Positions 32,163 through 41,868 are shown, numbered from the stretch's first letter. The stretch: DNA of 64,000 nucleotides from Symbiodinium natans (GCA_905221605.1 CAJNDS010002175.1:454902-518901); one strand, 5' to 3'. Notes: generated by a model from the sequence alone, not told the origin. Numbers and translations: made by a program.

Positions 32163-32272
32163 TACCATTTTGCTTAAGAACCATCCAAAAGACTAGAGAA
32201 CATTTCTTCCTTCTAAGGGCAATATAGGGACTAGTGTTTTTTCTTTTGGGGGTTCATAAGCAAATGGTGGTA
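32163..32272. mobile_element. MITE-like element, ATTTGCTTAAGAACC family, copy 1
   Basis: TACCATTTTGCTTAAGAACC with ATCCAAAAG pairs with CTTTTGGGGGTTCATAAGC and AAATGGTGGTA. Copies at 37921-38034 and 57356-57592 share the arms but have different interiors. Confidence 0.75.
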
Positions 32273-32571
32273 GTTGCTAAGTTCATAATCCACCCCCCCC
32301 CCCCAAATGTACACTTTCAGTTCTATAGGGGATTATAGTATCCCAAAAAGTGTGAAGTGCACTCGTTCAGCTACTAAGTCGTCTGTCTTTCTCACGCGTG
32401 ACAGAATTCGACTTGAGTTCAGGGCTCACAGGCTTTTCAAAGCTTGTTTGGTTATCCCGCTTCACCCTGGAACGTAAACAACACCTTCTTTGAGGCGGAT
32501 CCAGACAGTAGATCCCCTTATTATCAAGGAGGGAAAGCTGGATAGATCTCTAGATTACGCAGGGCTTTACG

Positions 32572-32655
32572 ACAATAGGGGACCCCTAGTATAGACCCGC
32601 AAATAGTAGGATTCTAATAAGGACCCCAATATGGTACCCCGATTGTCCCCAACCC
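32572..32655. repeat. Short element related to 30145-30235 and 51717-51812
   Basis: All three contain GGGGACCCCTA, TAGTAGGATT or its equivalent, AAGGACCC and GGTACCCC in the same order over 85-95 bases. In the 51.7 kb copy a TTTAGGG tract replaces part of the centre. Confidence 0.6.
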
Positions 32656-33159
32656 CCAAATCAGGGCTTATAAGGGCAATATAGAAAAATGACAAAAACA
32701 GATATTCTTCCTCATAAGAACAAATAGACAAAAAAAACATATATTATTCCTTATAAGCCCCTTGTGGTGAGGATGCCGCGTGCAAAAAAGTGGCCCCACA
32801 AAGCTGCGGTCTGGGGTTTGGGGTTTGGGGTTTTGGGTTTATAGGGTTTGGGGTTTTAGGGTTTAGGGTTTAAGGTCTAGGGTTTGAGGTTTGGGGTTTG
32901 AGGTTTAGGGTTTAGGGTTTAGGGTTTAGGGACTCTGCTTGAGTTTGGGACGTCCCAAAGGCAACTTTGTTTCGGTTGCGAGGTTTTGGGTGTATCAACT
33001 CCTCGCCATGTCACAAAGGCATGGTGATCTGCGACATGTACCGAATGAGAATCCACGGAAGGTCCTTTGGGTTTAGGGTTGAGGGTAGGGAGGGCGGGGG
33101 TGGGGTGGGGGGGGGGGCGGGGCAAGGGTGACAGCCCTGACACCTCCACAGCCCTGATG

Positions 33160-33252
33160 GGTTTAGGGTTTAGGGTTTAGGGTTTAGGGTTTAGGGTTTA
33201 GGGTTTAGGGTTTAGGGTTTAGGGTTTAGGGTTTAGGGTTTAGGGTTTAGGG
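33160..33252 (+). repeat. TTTAGGG array
   Basis: About 13 perfect units. Confidence 0.95.
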
Positions 33253-33334
33253 AAGTAGGGTTTGGCTCGTATAGGATTTAGCCTTTAGATGCTTTCAGGG
33301 CTTAGGGTTCAGGAGCTGGCCTACATCATGTGCA

Positions 33335-33405
33335 TCCTAAACCCTAAACCCTAAACCCTAAACCCTAAACCCTAAACCCTAAACCCTAAACCCTAAACCC
33401 TAAAC
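33335..33405 (-). repeat. CCCTAAA array forming the 5' end of an intron (minus sense)
   Basis: About nine CCCTAAA units. Read on the minus strand the array is GTTTAGGGTTTAGGG, and its first GT is the donor of the microexon at 33406-33426. Confidence 0.9.
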
Positions 33406-33426
33406 CTTCTTGGCGTTCAGCTGCAT
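33406..33426 (-). CDS. Acyltransferase microexon, 21 bases
   Basis: The minus strand has a long pyrimidine tract and acceptor (TATCCTTTTTTTCGTCAACAG), seven codons MQLNAKK, and donor AAG|GTTTAGGG. Phase 0 at both ends. It fits between the exons at 34197-34244 and 32063-32113. In LPCAT/LPEAT proteins a short amphipathic stretch lies here. The splice sites are excellent, and the peptide is too short for homology. Confidence 0.5.
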
Positions 33427-33503
33427 CTGTTGACGAAAAAAAGGATACGCAGTTCGGGGGCATGTGTGCAGACCTTGGCATGCGGCTTTGCGACTCATGA
33501 TGC

Positions 33504-33650
33504 GGTTTAGGGTTTAGGGTTTAGGGTTTAGGGGTTAGGGGTTAGGGGTTAGGGGTTTAGGGTTTAGGGTTTAGGGGTTTAGGGGTTTAAGGGTTTAGGG
33601 TTTAGGGTTTTGGGTGTTAGGGTTTAGGGTTTAGGGTTTAGGGTTCAGGG
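33504..33650 (+). repeat. TTTAGGG array with GGGGTTA variants
   Basis: Mixed TTTAGGG and TTAGGGG units, followed by TTCAGGG. Confidence 0.85.
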
Positions 33651-34196
33651 TTTGCCCGACCTCAGGGGCCAAATTGGAGGGGTCTTGGACCCCCTGCGAC
33701 CCTGAACTCCGAACTCTTAATGCTCCAAGCCCCCCAAACCCTAAACCCTAAACCCCAAACCCTAAACCCTAAACCCTAAACCCCAAACCCTAAACCCTAA
33801 ACCCTAAACCCCCAAACCCTAAACCCTAGTCCTATAGGGCAGAGAGTCGGGAGTCTAGTCAAGCAAGCAAGATTCTTGGCCAAAAAACTTGCATGGTAAA
33901 CACTGACAAGCAGGTTCCGCATTCAACCGGAGAACTGCAGTCTGCCATGTGTGGGGGTTTAGGGTTTAGGGTTTAGGGTTTAGGGTTTAGGGTTCAGGGT
34001 TCAGGGTTTAGGGTTTAGGGTTTGAGCCTCAGGGCGGGATTGAGTTTCAGGTTAAGGTGCTGCAAGTGTGTGAGGCTCATATCCAAAGGCTTTCCAAATC
34101 TGATCAATTTTTGAACAACTTACTAACCTCACTGAAGCAACCCTAACCCTAAACCCCAAACCCTAAACCCTAAACCCTAAACCCTAAACCCTAAAC

Positions 34197-34244
34197 CCTA
34201 GCAGTGAGATGAAGGCTGGCGTCGTTTCCAGGAGACCTCGTGGA
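34197..34244 (-). CDS. Acyltransferase exon (after the GAF..PV exon)
   Basis: Acceptor CCTGGGTCTCACAG and donor AGG|GTTTAGGG enclose 16 codons in phase 0 at both ends, STRSPGNDASLHLTAR. It joins in frame to FPYTNMQLRQ of the previous exon. In the LPCAT/LPEAT family a glycine-containing turn and a hydrophobic helix (often ...LLCQ) follow at this distance, which the peptide resembles loosely. The donor is the first unit of an uninterrupted CCCTAAA/TTTAGGG array. Confidence 0.55.
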
Positions 34245-34381
34245 CTGTGAGACCCAGGCAGGATTCCTGACTTTGGAGCGGTTGTCTGTGCTTGTGCTTG
34301 GTTTAGGGTTTAGGGCTTAGGGTTTAGGGCTTAGGGTTTAGGGTTTGGGCTTTAGGGTTTAGGGTCTAGGGTTTAGGGTAG

Positions 34382-34412
34382 GGCTTACACCCCCCCCCCC
34401 CCCCCCCCCCAA
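34382..34412. repeat. Poly-C run
   Basis: About 22 C inside an intron of the acyltransferase model. Confidence 0.8.
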
Positions 34413-35049
34413 GTTCACACCCCAAAGGAAAGGCTCCAAGGCCTCTGATTTTCAGGGCTTTGGAACCCAAAAAGCCTTCTCATACAAGGTTTTTGTTCCT
34501 GGGGTATTGTGAGCCTGACAGTTACAGTTTAGGGCTTAGGGATTCGGGTTCAGGATTTGGGGCCTAGGGTTTAGGGGGCTGGGTTTGGGTGTGGGGATTC
34601 GGGCTTGCTATAAACGCTCAGGGAACTTGGTACAAGGCGTTTGTTGGGACTTGTGCAGAACTTATGCATCTGACATGAATTGACCAACAGAAAGGATATC
34701 TTTATTTATACAGGTTTTGTTGTTTAGGGTATACTAATCCGAGTTGCTAAACTCCTCTTGTGTGCCCAGGTCCAGTAGAAGTAACTAAGCAACTGCCTCG
34801 GAAGGGGTTATAAAACACGTTGTAGTGAGTACTTCAGGTACACCGAAAGATGTGTTTTTGCTTTGTTCAGTTTTCTGTTTGCTTTGCTTGATGAAGGGCA
34901 AGGGAGGTGCTTCTGTAAAACCCTACGCTCTGACTACTAAGCCCTCAACCCTACGCCCCAAATCCTGAACTGAAATAACAACGCAAACCCAAGACACTTT
35001 TGTAACGTGCACCTGAACCCCGTCTAACCCTAAACCCTAGACCCTAAAC

Positions 35050-35135
35050 CTGTCGAAGTTGCATGTTCGTGTAGGGGAAGCGCTGGAGGATGGGCAGCAC
35101 CGGCACACCGGGGGAGAAGGCTCCCGTGTTAAAGC
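35050..35135 (-). CDS. Acyltransferase exon (GAFSPGVPVLP block)
   Basis: Acceptor GAGACGATCAG and donor CAG|GTTTAGGG enclose 86 bases. After two bases that complete a codon with the previous exon, it reads FNTGAFSPGVPVLPILQRFP and then YTNMQLRQ. The pattern F..GAF..G.PV.PV...YP is the fourth conserved block of LPCAT/LPEAT-type glycerophospholipid acyltransferases (PlsC superfamily), which transfer an acyl chain from acyl-CoA to a lysophospholipid at the ER membrane. Nearly every third position is G or C. The donor is the telomere-like repeat itself. Confidence 0.85.
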
Positions 35136-35879
35136 CTGATCGTCTCAGAACGGAACTTGAAGCGGGCGGGTTTAGGGTTTTAGGGTCTAGAGTCTAGGCT
35201 CTACGGTCTAGGCTTTAGGGACTTTAGGGTTCAGGATTTAGGGTTAGACGCCTTAAACCATGAGCCCGAAATACATAACTCTAAGCACTACACTTGTTTA
35301 TTCGCCTCGGCTTCCTACCGAGAAGCGTCTGGAACAAGCAGACCCGGATCTGGCCTCCTTCTGACGGACCTCCCCCCGGCCCCCCGGTGGGACCCCCCTG
35401 AAAACCCCCTGGACCCCTGGGCTGGGACATCTGGGACCTGCCAGGACCTTTCTGGGACCCCCTGCTGCACTCCTCAGACAGGCCCCGCCCAGAAACCCTC
35501 TTTCCTCGTGGGCCGGCCCGGCTGCCGAGGCGGCGCGTGCAAGCGTTTACAATTATTTTTCATACAGACCCAGAGTCCGAGACTTTTGATCCTACATTCT
35601 AGGGTTTGGGGTTTTTGGTTCAAAGTTCAGGGTTCCGCTAGGCTTGAACCGTCTTAAACCATCAGGTTCTTATGCTTCGTTTTGCTTTGGCTTCGGGCTT
35701 AGGAACCTACCTTGTCGAGCTTCGAATAGGCCTGTGCTGAGTTCTACTGAGCCCTAAGCCCTATCCGAGTATCTGACTGTTTGATTGCTGAGCATCCTCC
35801 ACCCTCCCAAACCCCCGAGGAGCCCTAGGAGTGAAAGAACTCTCCCCCCAAACTACCAACGAGAGTCGAGGTTGAGGGT

Positions 35880-35980
35880 TAGGGTTTAGGGTTTAGGGTT
35901 TAGGGTTTAGGGTTTAGGGTTTAGGGTTTAGGGTTTAGTGTTTAGGGTTTAGGGTTTAGGGTTTAGGGTTTAGGGTTTAG
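35880..35980 (+). repeat. TTTAGGG array inside an acyltransferase intron
   Basis: About 14 units with one TTTAGTG variant. Read in the gene's sense it is CCCTAAA, in the interior of the intron between the 36.5 and 35.1 kb exons. Confidence 0.9.
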
Positions 35981-36499
35981 AGGCTTCAGGGTTTAAAGTT
36001 TAGGGCTTTGAAAGCAACGCAAACAAAACCCAACTGTCCAAGCAAGGTAATAGAATTAGCAAGACCGACCTTAAACCCCAGACGCGAACCAGTCTTCGGT
36101 ACGTGATCATACCAGTCTTGCATTGTTCTTGCATTCTCCTGGTGTAAACCCGATATTCGCCATAAACGAAGTACCCAATCTACCGTACTCTGCTTCCAGG
36201 TGCCCTATCCCGGATAAACCCCGAGCCCCACACCCTAACCCCAAAATTCCAAGCCCCGAGAGTGCCAACCCCCTAACCCTGGAACCAAAGCCCTAAACCC
36301 CAAAACCCTACACCGCCCTAAACCCGAAACCCCAAACACCAAGCCCCTGTTTGCGCCCAGACACGGAAGAGATCTAGTTGAACCCTAAGCCCTAGCAGCG
36401 ACCCAGTTGAACCCCTAAACCCTACACCCTAGTAGAGACTCCTAAACCCCCAAATCCCAAACTCTAAACACCAAACCCTAAACCCCCAAGCCCAGGCAC

Positions 36500-36613
36500 G
36501 GTAGAGGCCCAGCTGGGAGTTGGTGATGCCCTCGGGGTAGATGCAGAAGGCACGCTTGAAGGGGTAGTTCCTGGGATGGCGGAGCGCCAGGGCTCCCAAG
36601 GCCGATGTGAGGG
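36500..36613 (-). CDS. Acyltransferase exon (YPEGITN block)
   Basis: The minus strand reads SALGALALRHPRNYPFKRAF, CIYPEGITNSQ and LGLY and ends with a single base at donor TACC|GTGCCT. Joined to the next exon (GC TTT AAC) it gives LYRFNTGAF in perfect frame. The x(F/Y)PEGT.(S/T)N pattern is the third PlsC-family block, which contacts the glycerol phosphate group. A helix followed by a basic or proline stretch before it is usual. The 5' boundary is uncertain: the frame is open to 36614, with a repeat-derived CCCTAAG acceptor at 36614, or CCATCCCAG inside. Confidence 0.8.
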
Positions 36614-36654
36614 CTTAGGGTTTAGGGCTCAGGGCTTAGGGCTAAGGGTTTAGG

Positions 36655-36765
36655 ATAATATATATATATATATATGTATATATGTATATATACATACATA
36701 TATATATATACAGATATTATAGATGTATATATATATATAGATAGGTAGATCGTTTGTTTGTTTTT
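36655..36765. repeat. TA-rich microsatellite
   Basis: TATATA, GTATATATG and CATACATA units in the intron immediately upstream of the YPEG exon. Confidence 0.9.
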
Positions 36766-36889
36766 TGCTAAATCTATGAACGTAAAGGGGCCAGGGTTTG
36801 GGACCGTGATGCAGACTCCGGGTTTAGGTTTTCTTGGCAGCCCAGGAACCATCTTATGATCAGGGCGCCCTTTCGTTGGGGGTTGGTTA

Positions 36890-36975
36890 TTTACCCTAAA
36901 CCCTAAACCCTAAACCCTAAACCCTAAACCCTAAATCCTAAATCCTAAACCCTAAACCCTAAACCCTAAACCAGA
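36890..36975 (-). repeat. CCCTAAA array
   Basis: About 12 units, two of them CCTAAAT variants, inside the intron upstream of the YPEG exon. Confidence 0.9.
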
Positions 36976-37210
36976 ACCCAAAAGAAGGGTGAAGGGTACC
37001 TGTGGGCTACCAAGTTGTAGGTCAGTAGCATGGGGGGGGGGGGGTAGTTTAGGTTAGGGCCGGCTAGAACCATTGGTATTTCAACGAAAGGGGCTCTTGG
37101 CAGCTCCGGTTGTGGGTTTAGGGTTTAGGGTTTGGGGTTTAGGGTTTGGGGTTTAGGGTTTATGGTTTAGGGTTTAGGGTTTGGGGTTTGGGGTCCGCCG
37201 ACCCTGGCGG

Positions 37211-37612
37211 CGTGTTGGATGGGTTTGAGGAGGTGAAAACCTCCCTCTTTCCCTCCTTACCCCCCCAAAACGCGGGGGGGGGGTAGGGGGGGTCGGTGCA
37301 CAATTTTTTCGTGGAGGACCGCGCCACCCGCACAGCGTAAACAGGCGGTTCAGCACAGGGGGTAGGGGCGCCCATCAGCATTTTCCCCGCCCCTCCCCCC
37401 CCCAACCCCCTCCCCCCCCTCCCCCCCAACCCCCCCTACCCTTTCTTTCCTGCCGCCCCCCCCCCCAAACGTTTCACAGAACTCTGCCGAGCAGGCTGGG
37501 ATCATCTTCGAACCATGCGATGAGGAAAGCATCCTTTGAGCCGACGAGTGGGTTTAGACCTTTCAACTATGCTCCAGCGGGGTCGGCGGCTTGAGCCGGA
37601 GGCTCTTAAATT
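37211..37612. repeat. Dispersed segmental duplication, copy 2
   Basis: The second copy of the segment at 132-625, with a shorter poly-C middle and about 28 extra bases (ATGAGGAAAGCATCCTTTGA onward). It lies inside an intron of the acyltransferase model. A strand-neutral reading is a mobile or recombined unit, because the flanking heptamer tracts offer homology for exchange. The exact homology limits coincide with telomere-like sequence on both sides in both copies. Confidence 0.85.
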
Positions 37613-37764
37613 TAGGGTTTAGGGTTTGGTTGTTGGGGCTTTGGGGTCGGGCCTGAGGGTTGTTCATGGTGGACATGGGAAGTAGGGAAATTTGTGTTTG
37701 CGGTGGTTCCCGTGTAGGCTTTGGTGGGTTGGGGCCTTGGTTCTCGAGGTATAATTAGGGTTTG

Positions 37765-37782
37765 TCTGCGCACACACACACA

Positions 37783-37830
<48 letters not shown>
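37765..37830 (+). repeat. AC then CT microsatellite
   Basis: ACACACAC (about 37770-37785) is followed by about 22 CT units. Confidence 0.95.
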
Positions 37831-37831
<1 letters not shown>

Positions 37832-37920
37832 TCCTTATTTCACCCTAACCCTGAACCCCAATTCCGAATCATAAGCCCTACGCCCCAAAATATACAACCC
37901 AAACCCCAAGTCTCCAAGTC

Positions 37921-38034
37921 TACCATTTGCTGAAGAACACCGCGCAAAAAAAAAAAAAAAAACACAATCCCTAAATTACCCTTATAAGGAAGACTTGCTT
38001 TAAGTGTGTTTGTGGGGTTCTTAAGCAAGTAGCA
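37921..38034. mobile_element. MITE-like element, ATTTGCTTAAGAACC family, copy 2
   Basis: TACCATTTGCTGAAGAACAC pairs with GGGGTTCTTAAGCAAGTAGCA around an A run. Confidence 0.7.
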
Positions 38035-38667
38035 AGAAACCCTGAACCCTAAACCCTAATACCTGAACCATAGCGAACCACAAACCACAAACCTAAACCC
38101 TAAACCCTACTGTAAACTCTAAACCCTAAACCCTAAACCCTAAACCCTAAACCCTAATCCCTAAACCCTAAACCAAAGCAAGCAAAGAAATAGGAACTAG
38201 TGCTTCAGCTGCCCAGTGTCCCTTGCGCATCTGGCTCGTTCTTGGCCTGAGGCACACCGAGGATCTTAGGGGTTCAGGTTAGCGGTTTAGGGCTTAGGGT
38301 TTAGGGTTTGGGGTTTGGGGTTTAGGGTTTAGGGTTTAGGGTTTGGGGTTTATTTTTGTTAGGTTGGGGTTTGGGGCTTGTGGCTGCAGGAAGCTGCAGC
38401 AAGAGAGCTCGTTGCCGATCTAAATGATGGAATTGCTGGTCTAAGCTTTACGGTTTAGGGTTATGAGTTCACGGTTAGGGTTAGAGGTCGCATTCCCCCA
38501 AGCCACTTGCAACACCCCTGAACCCCAACCCTAAACTCTAAACTCAACCCTACACTTCCTAGCCCCCCAAAAAAACCCTAAACTCTGCACCCTAGGCCCC
38601 GAATCCTGAACCAGACACGAAGCTCTAAACTGATCCCATGGACCAAACCCGTCAGGAGCATTGTCCT

Positions 38668-38778
38668 TCAGTTCGAGAAGGGTAGTTCTCTCAATCACCC
38701 TCCCTTTTGGGGTCCTTCTTCTAAGGGTGCCGCACTATATATAGGCCCCCAACAAGGGCCCCATAGCTAAGAGAACTA
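38668..38778. mobile_element. Inverted-repeat element next to an acyltransferase exon
   Basis: AGAAGGGTAGTTCTCT pairs with AGAGAACTACCCAGAAGG. Its right end lies within about 20 bases of the donor of the exon at 38797-38855, so it occupies the very start of the intron in the gene's sense. Confidence 0.7.
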
Positions 38779-38796
38779 CCCAGAAGGTCCATGAAC

Positions 38797-38855
38797 CTGC
38801 GAATTCCCCTTGCTGCCGTCGGGAGTCGAATTGGGCGATGCCACTCTTGACCTCT
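38797..38855 (-). CDS. Acyltransferase exon (SPNS segment after the second block)
   Basis: Acceptor TGTGAGTCAG and donor CAG|GTTCAT enclose two bases plus 19 codons, RSRVASPNSTPDGSKGNSQ. Joined to the previous exon (ending in G) it yields ICERSRVASPNS. This resembles the QRE.KSP..KG segment that follows the second block in plant-type LPEAT proteins. The phase is compatible upstream. The junction to the YPEG exon does not keep phase with any acceptor I can see, so a small exon between them is probably missing from this model. Confidence 0.55.
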
Positions 38856-39374
38856 CTGACTCACAGCGTGCGTTGTTTTGTCTAAGGGTGGTTGGGGTTG
38901 CTTGGGGTTCAAGAAGGTTCAGAGCGGTTTCGCGCTTGCACTCTCATTTTGCTCGTGTGACTGTTACGCTTATTTCATAAAGGCTTGCGGGTGTTGGCTG
39001 AAGGAAACCCTAAACCCTCAGGATCAGATGCAAGAGTACCCTATGGCAAAAAACAGGGTACCCTTCAAGAACTTATTGGTCTAAAGGGGCTTATAAGGGA
39101 ACCTAAACCCGAAAAAAGGGGCTAAGGGCCTACTCCGGGTCCTCGGATGAGGGTGGGATTCATCTCGAAGCTTTAGGGCTTACTGTTTCGGGTGTAGGGT
39201 TTAGGTTTAAGATGTTGGGGGATTCTTGGTAGCCCAACAACCATAGTACAACAAGGGCACCCCATTTTTTTGGGTCGGCTACTTGTAGATGCGAACCTGG
39301 AACCGACCAAAAGGGCAACAAGGGCTCGGCTGGGCAGCCAAGGACTAGGAGTTCAGGGTTTTGGAGGTTTCGTG

Positions 39375-39550
39375 GTTCAAGGGACTAAGGGAGGGACCCT
39401 TACAAGGGATCTCGGGGGTTAGACCTTTTATTGAGGGTCTAGTTAGGTACATAAGGACTCTAGAAGGAATATATGGGGGGGGTTTATACGGGTTATGCAG
39501 GGGGATAAGAGTAAGTTAGGGGTCCCTTCTAGGGGTCCCTCCTTATACCC
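39375..39550. repeat. Inverted-repeat element
   Basis: AAGGGAGGGACCCTTACAAG pairs with CCCTTCTAGGGGTCCCTCCTT around a core of about 130 bases. It lies in an acyltransferase intron. No copy elsewhere was noticed. Confidence 0.6.
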
Positions 39551-40212
39551 CTTAAGTGGCCGCCTTCTCCTTCATCTCCTTGTCCTTAGGGTCGATGACC
39601 ACCTCGGGGGGGAAGCAGAGAGTTCCGGCAAAGGCTAGCAAGCGAGAGACTCCACAGTACCGGGTCTATTGTTTAGGGTTTTAGGTTTAGGGTGGAAGCA
39701 TACCCAGGGCGAGCTGAGGACGGCCCGCTCACAACATGTGCAGTTTTGTTTTTAGCTTTCGGGTTTCTCAAGGTCCCAGAATTTTTGCTTTGAGGTACTC
39801 ACGGCCCGGATGGGGCCGATGGGGCAACACCCATGAATCTACACACAAAAAAACAACTAAAGTATACAAAGCATGGCACACGTGCTGAGGTGACGTCATT
39901 CGGAGCTGAAATCTGAGGGCATAGGGCTTGCTCCCAGCATCTAGGACCGCCACACTTTAATTCGTCATAGAACAGCTTCGAGTTTGCGAACAGACTGCTG
40001 CTGCAAGAGGTACTGTCGGCATGTACTTGCACATTCCAGTGCAAGTTGCCTTTAACCCTAAACCCTAGCAAACGCTGAACATGGGGCGCCTGATGTTCCC
40101 GCGGTCTCCGAAACCCGAAACCTGAAACCCTTAACTCCAGATCCCCAACCCACACCCCAACCCCAAACCCCAAACCCTAAATCCTGCACTCCAAATCCTA
40201 AACCCCTAAAAC

Positions 40213-40291
40213 CACAAATTCTCCGCCAGCCGGCAGCGCCCATAAATTTGGCGGCCCAGCCGATGCCAGGGATGCCCAGCTGCGACCTAAT
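40213..40291 (-). CDS. Acyltransferase exon (PGIGWAAKFMGA block)
   Basis: Acceptor GCAGCCCTCAG and donor TGTG|GTTTTAGGGG enclose 26 codons plus one base, IRSQLGIPGIGWAAKFMGAA and then GWRRIC. PlsC-superfamily proteins carry (K/R)..L..(I/V)P.(I/V)GW....(L/M)G between the histidine block and the arginine block, and this is a close match. The upstream intron ends in CCCTAAACCCTAAACG and the downstream intron begins with a degenerate TTTAGGG. G/C dominates third positions. Confidence 0.8.
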
Positions 40292-40309
40292 CTGAGGGCT
40301 GCTTAGCGT

Positions 40310-40372
40310 TTAGGGTTTAGGGTTTAGGGTTTAGGGTTTAGGGTTTAGGGTTTAGGGTTTAGGGTTTAGGGT
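40310..40372 (+). repeat. TTTAGGG array at the 3' end of an acyltransferase intron
   Basis: About nine units. In the gene's sense it is CCCTAAA and lies 20 bases upstream of the acceptor for 40213-40291. Confidence 0.95.
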
Positions 40373-40465
40373 CTGGGGTTTAGGCTTTAGGGTTTCGGGT
40401 AGGGGTTGATTATAGGCTTTATAGGGTCTATAGGGTTTATAGGGTTTGGGTTTTTGTTTTTGCGC

Positions 40466-40525
40466 GCCGCGGAGCTTGGCCACGCAGCCGCTCATGCCCC
40501 AGGTGATGTGGTGGAGGTGGAAAGC
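40466..40525 (-). CDS. Acyltransferase exon (linker ending VAKLRG)
   Basis: Acceptor GGCTTTTTGTGAG opens 20 codons in phase 0, AFHLHHITWGMSGCVAKLRG. It joins in frame to NHISLVEALQ upstream, and VAK falls where the family has (F/C)VAK before the next block. No GT is available at the 3' end. The only in-phase donor is GGC|GCGCAA, a GC donor, which would give VAKLRG followed by IRSQLGIPGIGW. GC-AG introns are known in dinoflagellates and elsewhere. Confidence 0.6.
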
Positions 40526-41552
40526 CTCACAAAAAGCCGAGGTTGAGGGTGTAGGGTTGAGGGTTGAGGGCTTAGGGTTTAGGGTTAGGATTTAGGGCTT
40601 AGGGTTTCGAGTTTTTGGGCTATGGGGTTAGGGTTCAGGGTTTAAGGCGTTGAGGGGTTTTAGCTTCGGGCTTACATCGTAGAGATTTGGGTTGGCGTTT
40701 TAGGTGTTTTTGGATCTGGGGTTTAGGTATTTATAGGGGCGTTTCAAAGGATCCAAGGGCTCTTATTGTAGGGCAATTTGAGGACGCTCTCCAACCCCCA
40801 CACCCTAAACCCTAAACCCTAAACCCTAAACCCTAAACCCCCATCCCTCTAAACCTGGGCTGGATTTGGGAAAAGGGGGGAAGAGGGGGTGCTATAAACA
40901 TGTAACGGTGCATTTCTACGGGCTATAGTGGACTCAGGGCCTATAGAGCATTAAAAAGCAACTCCAATTCAATGCCTGGAACAGGGATTGCAGATTAGGT
41001 TTGGGGTTTGGGGTTTGGGGTCTGAACCCGAAATGAACCGAAATGTCTCTAGATAGGGTTCAACAACCAATTTCTGAACCAAGGAGAAAAACTGGGCCGC
41101 GTTTTCCAAAGACCCTTATACCTAAACCCTAAACCCTAAACCCTGAACCCTAAACCCCAAACCCTAAACTCTTATACCTAAAGCTGACTCCGAAACCTTA
41201 AGCCCTACGTCTTCAGGAGACATTTTACTGCATGGGGAATCCCAAACCATAAGACCTGGTTTAGGGGTTCAGGGGTTTAGGGGTTTAGGGTTTAGGGTTT
41301 AGGGTTTAGGGTAGATCCTCACCGAGTTCAGGGTTCAGGATTTTGAGGTTTTAGTGCTTAGGGCTTTCGGGTTGTGAAGTTTAAACTTTGGTTTCAGGGC
41401 TTAGGGTTCCTTAGGGTCTTAGGGTTTTGGGGTTTGGGGGTTTTAGGGGTGCTAGGAGGGTTTTCAGGGTTGTAGGGTTTAGGGTTTTAGGGTTTAAGGT
41501 TTGTAGGGTTTAGGGAATTAACCCTAAACCCTAAACCCGAATTCCCCAAAAC

Positions 41553-41588
41553 TTGCAGCGCCTCCACCAGGGAGATGTGGTTCGGCAC
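41553..41588 (-). CDS. Acyltransferase exon with the HxxxxE catalytic block
   Basis: Acceptor GAGCGACCCAG and donor CAA|GTTTTGGGG enclose 12 codons in phase 0 at both ends, VPNHISLVEALQ. The NH(I/V)S...(D/E) pattern is the first block of the PlsC superfamily, whose histidine and acidic residue form the catalytic pair. Here the acidic residue is glutamate, so the block is HxxxxE instead of the commoner HxxxxD. The donor is again made by a repeat-like GTTTTGGGG. Confidence 0.75.
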
Positions 41589-41828
41589 CTGGGTCGCTCT
41601 GAAACGATTGGAAAACACTTCCCGTACATGGCTGTTGGGTTTCAAAGCCCTAAACCCTAAACCCTAAACCCTAAACCCTAAACCCTAGACCCTAAACCCT
41701 AAGTCCTAAACTTTAGGGTTTGGGGCTTATCCCTACACCCTAAACCTGAAACCCTCAACCCTGTAGGGGGAAAAGAGGGACAAATATCCCAAAGGACTTC
41801 CCGCGAGGCGCCAGGATGGGATGAGAAC

Positions 41829-41868
41829 CTGGCTTCTGGATCCACGCGAGGCGCTCCTTGTTGAAGAC
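41829..41868 (-). CDS. Candidate upstream exon of the acyltransferase gene
   Basis: The acceptor is CCCTAAACCAG, that is, the repeat plus AG, exactly as at 831 on the plus strand. Donor CCAG|GTTCTC. The 13 codons read VFNKERLAWIQKP. The phase (one base left over) does not fit directly onto the HxxxxE exon, so another small exon or a different gene is possible. Confidence 0.4.

Noticed and set aside
34720-34800. Spliced-leader or snRNA gene near TACTAATCC
   Set aside because: The branch-point-like word is present, but I see no dinoflagellate spliced-leader sequence, Sm site or snRNA secondary structure nearby.
36107-36210. Minus-strand open stretch GIGHLEAEYGRLGTSFMANI
   Set aside because: It falls between two exons that splice together exactly (YPEGITN...LY|RFNTGAF), so it must be intronic if the model is right.
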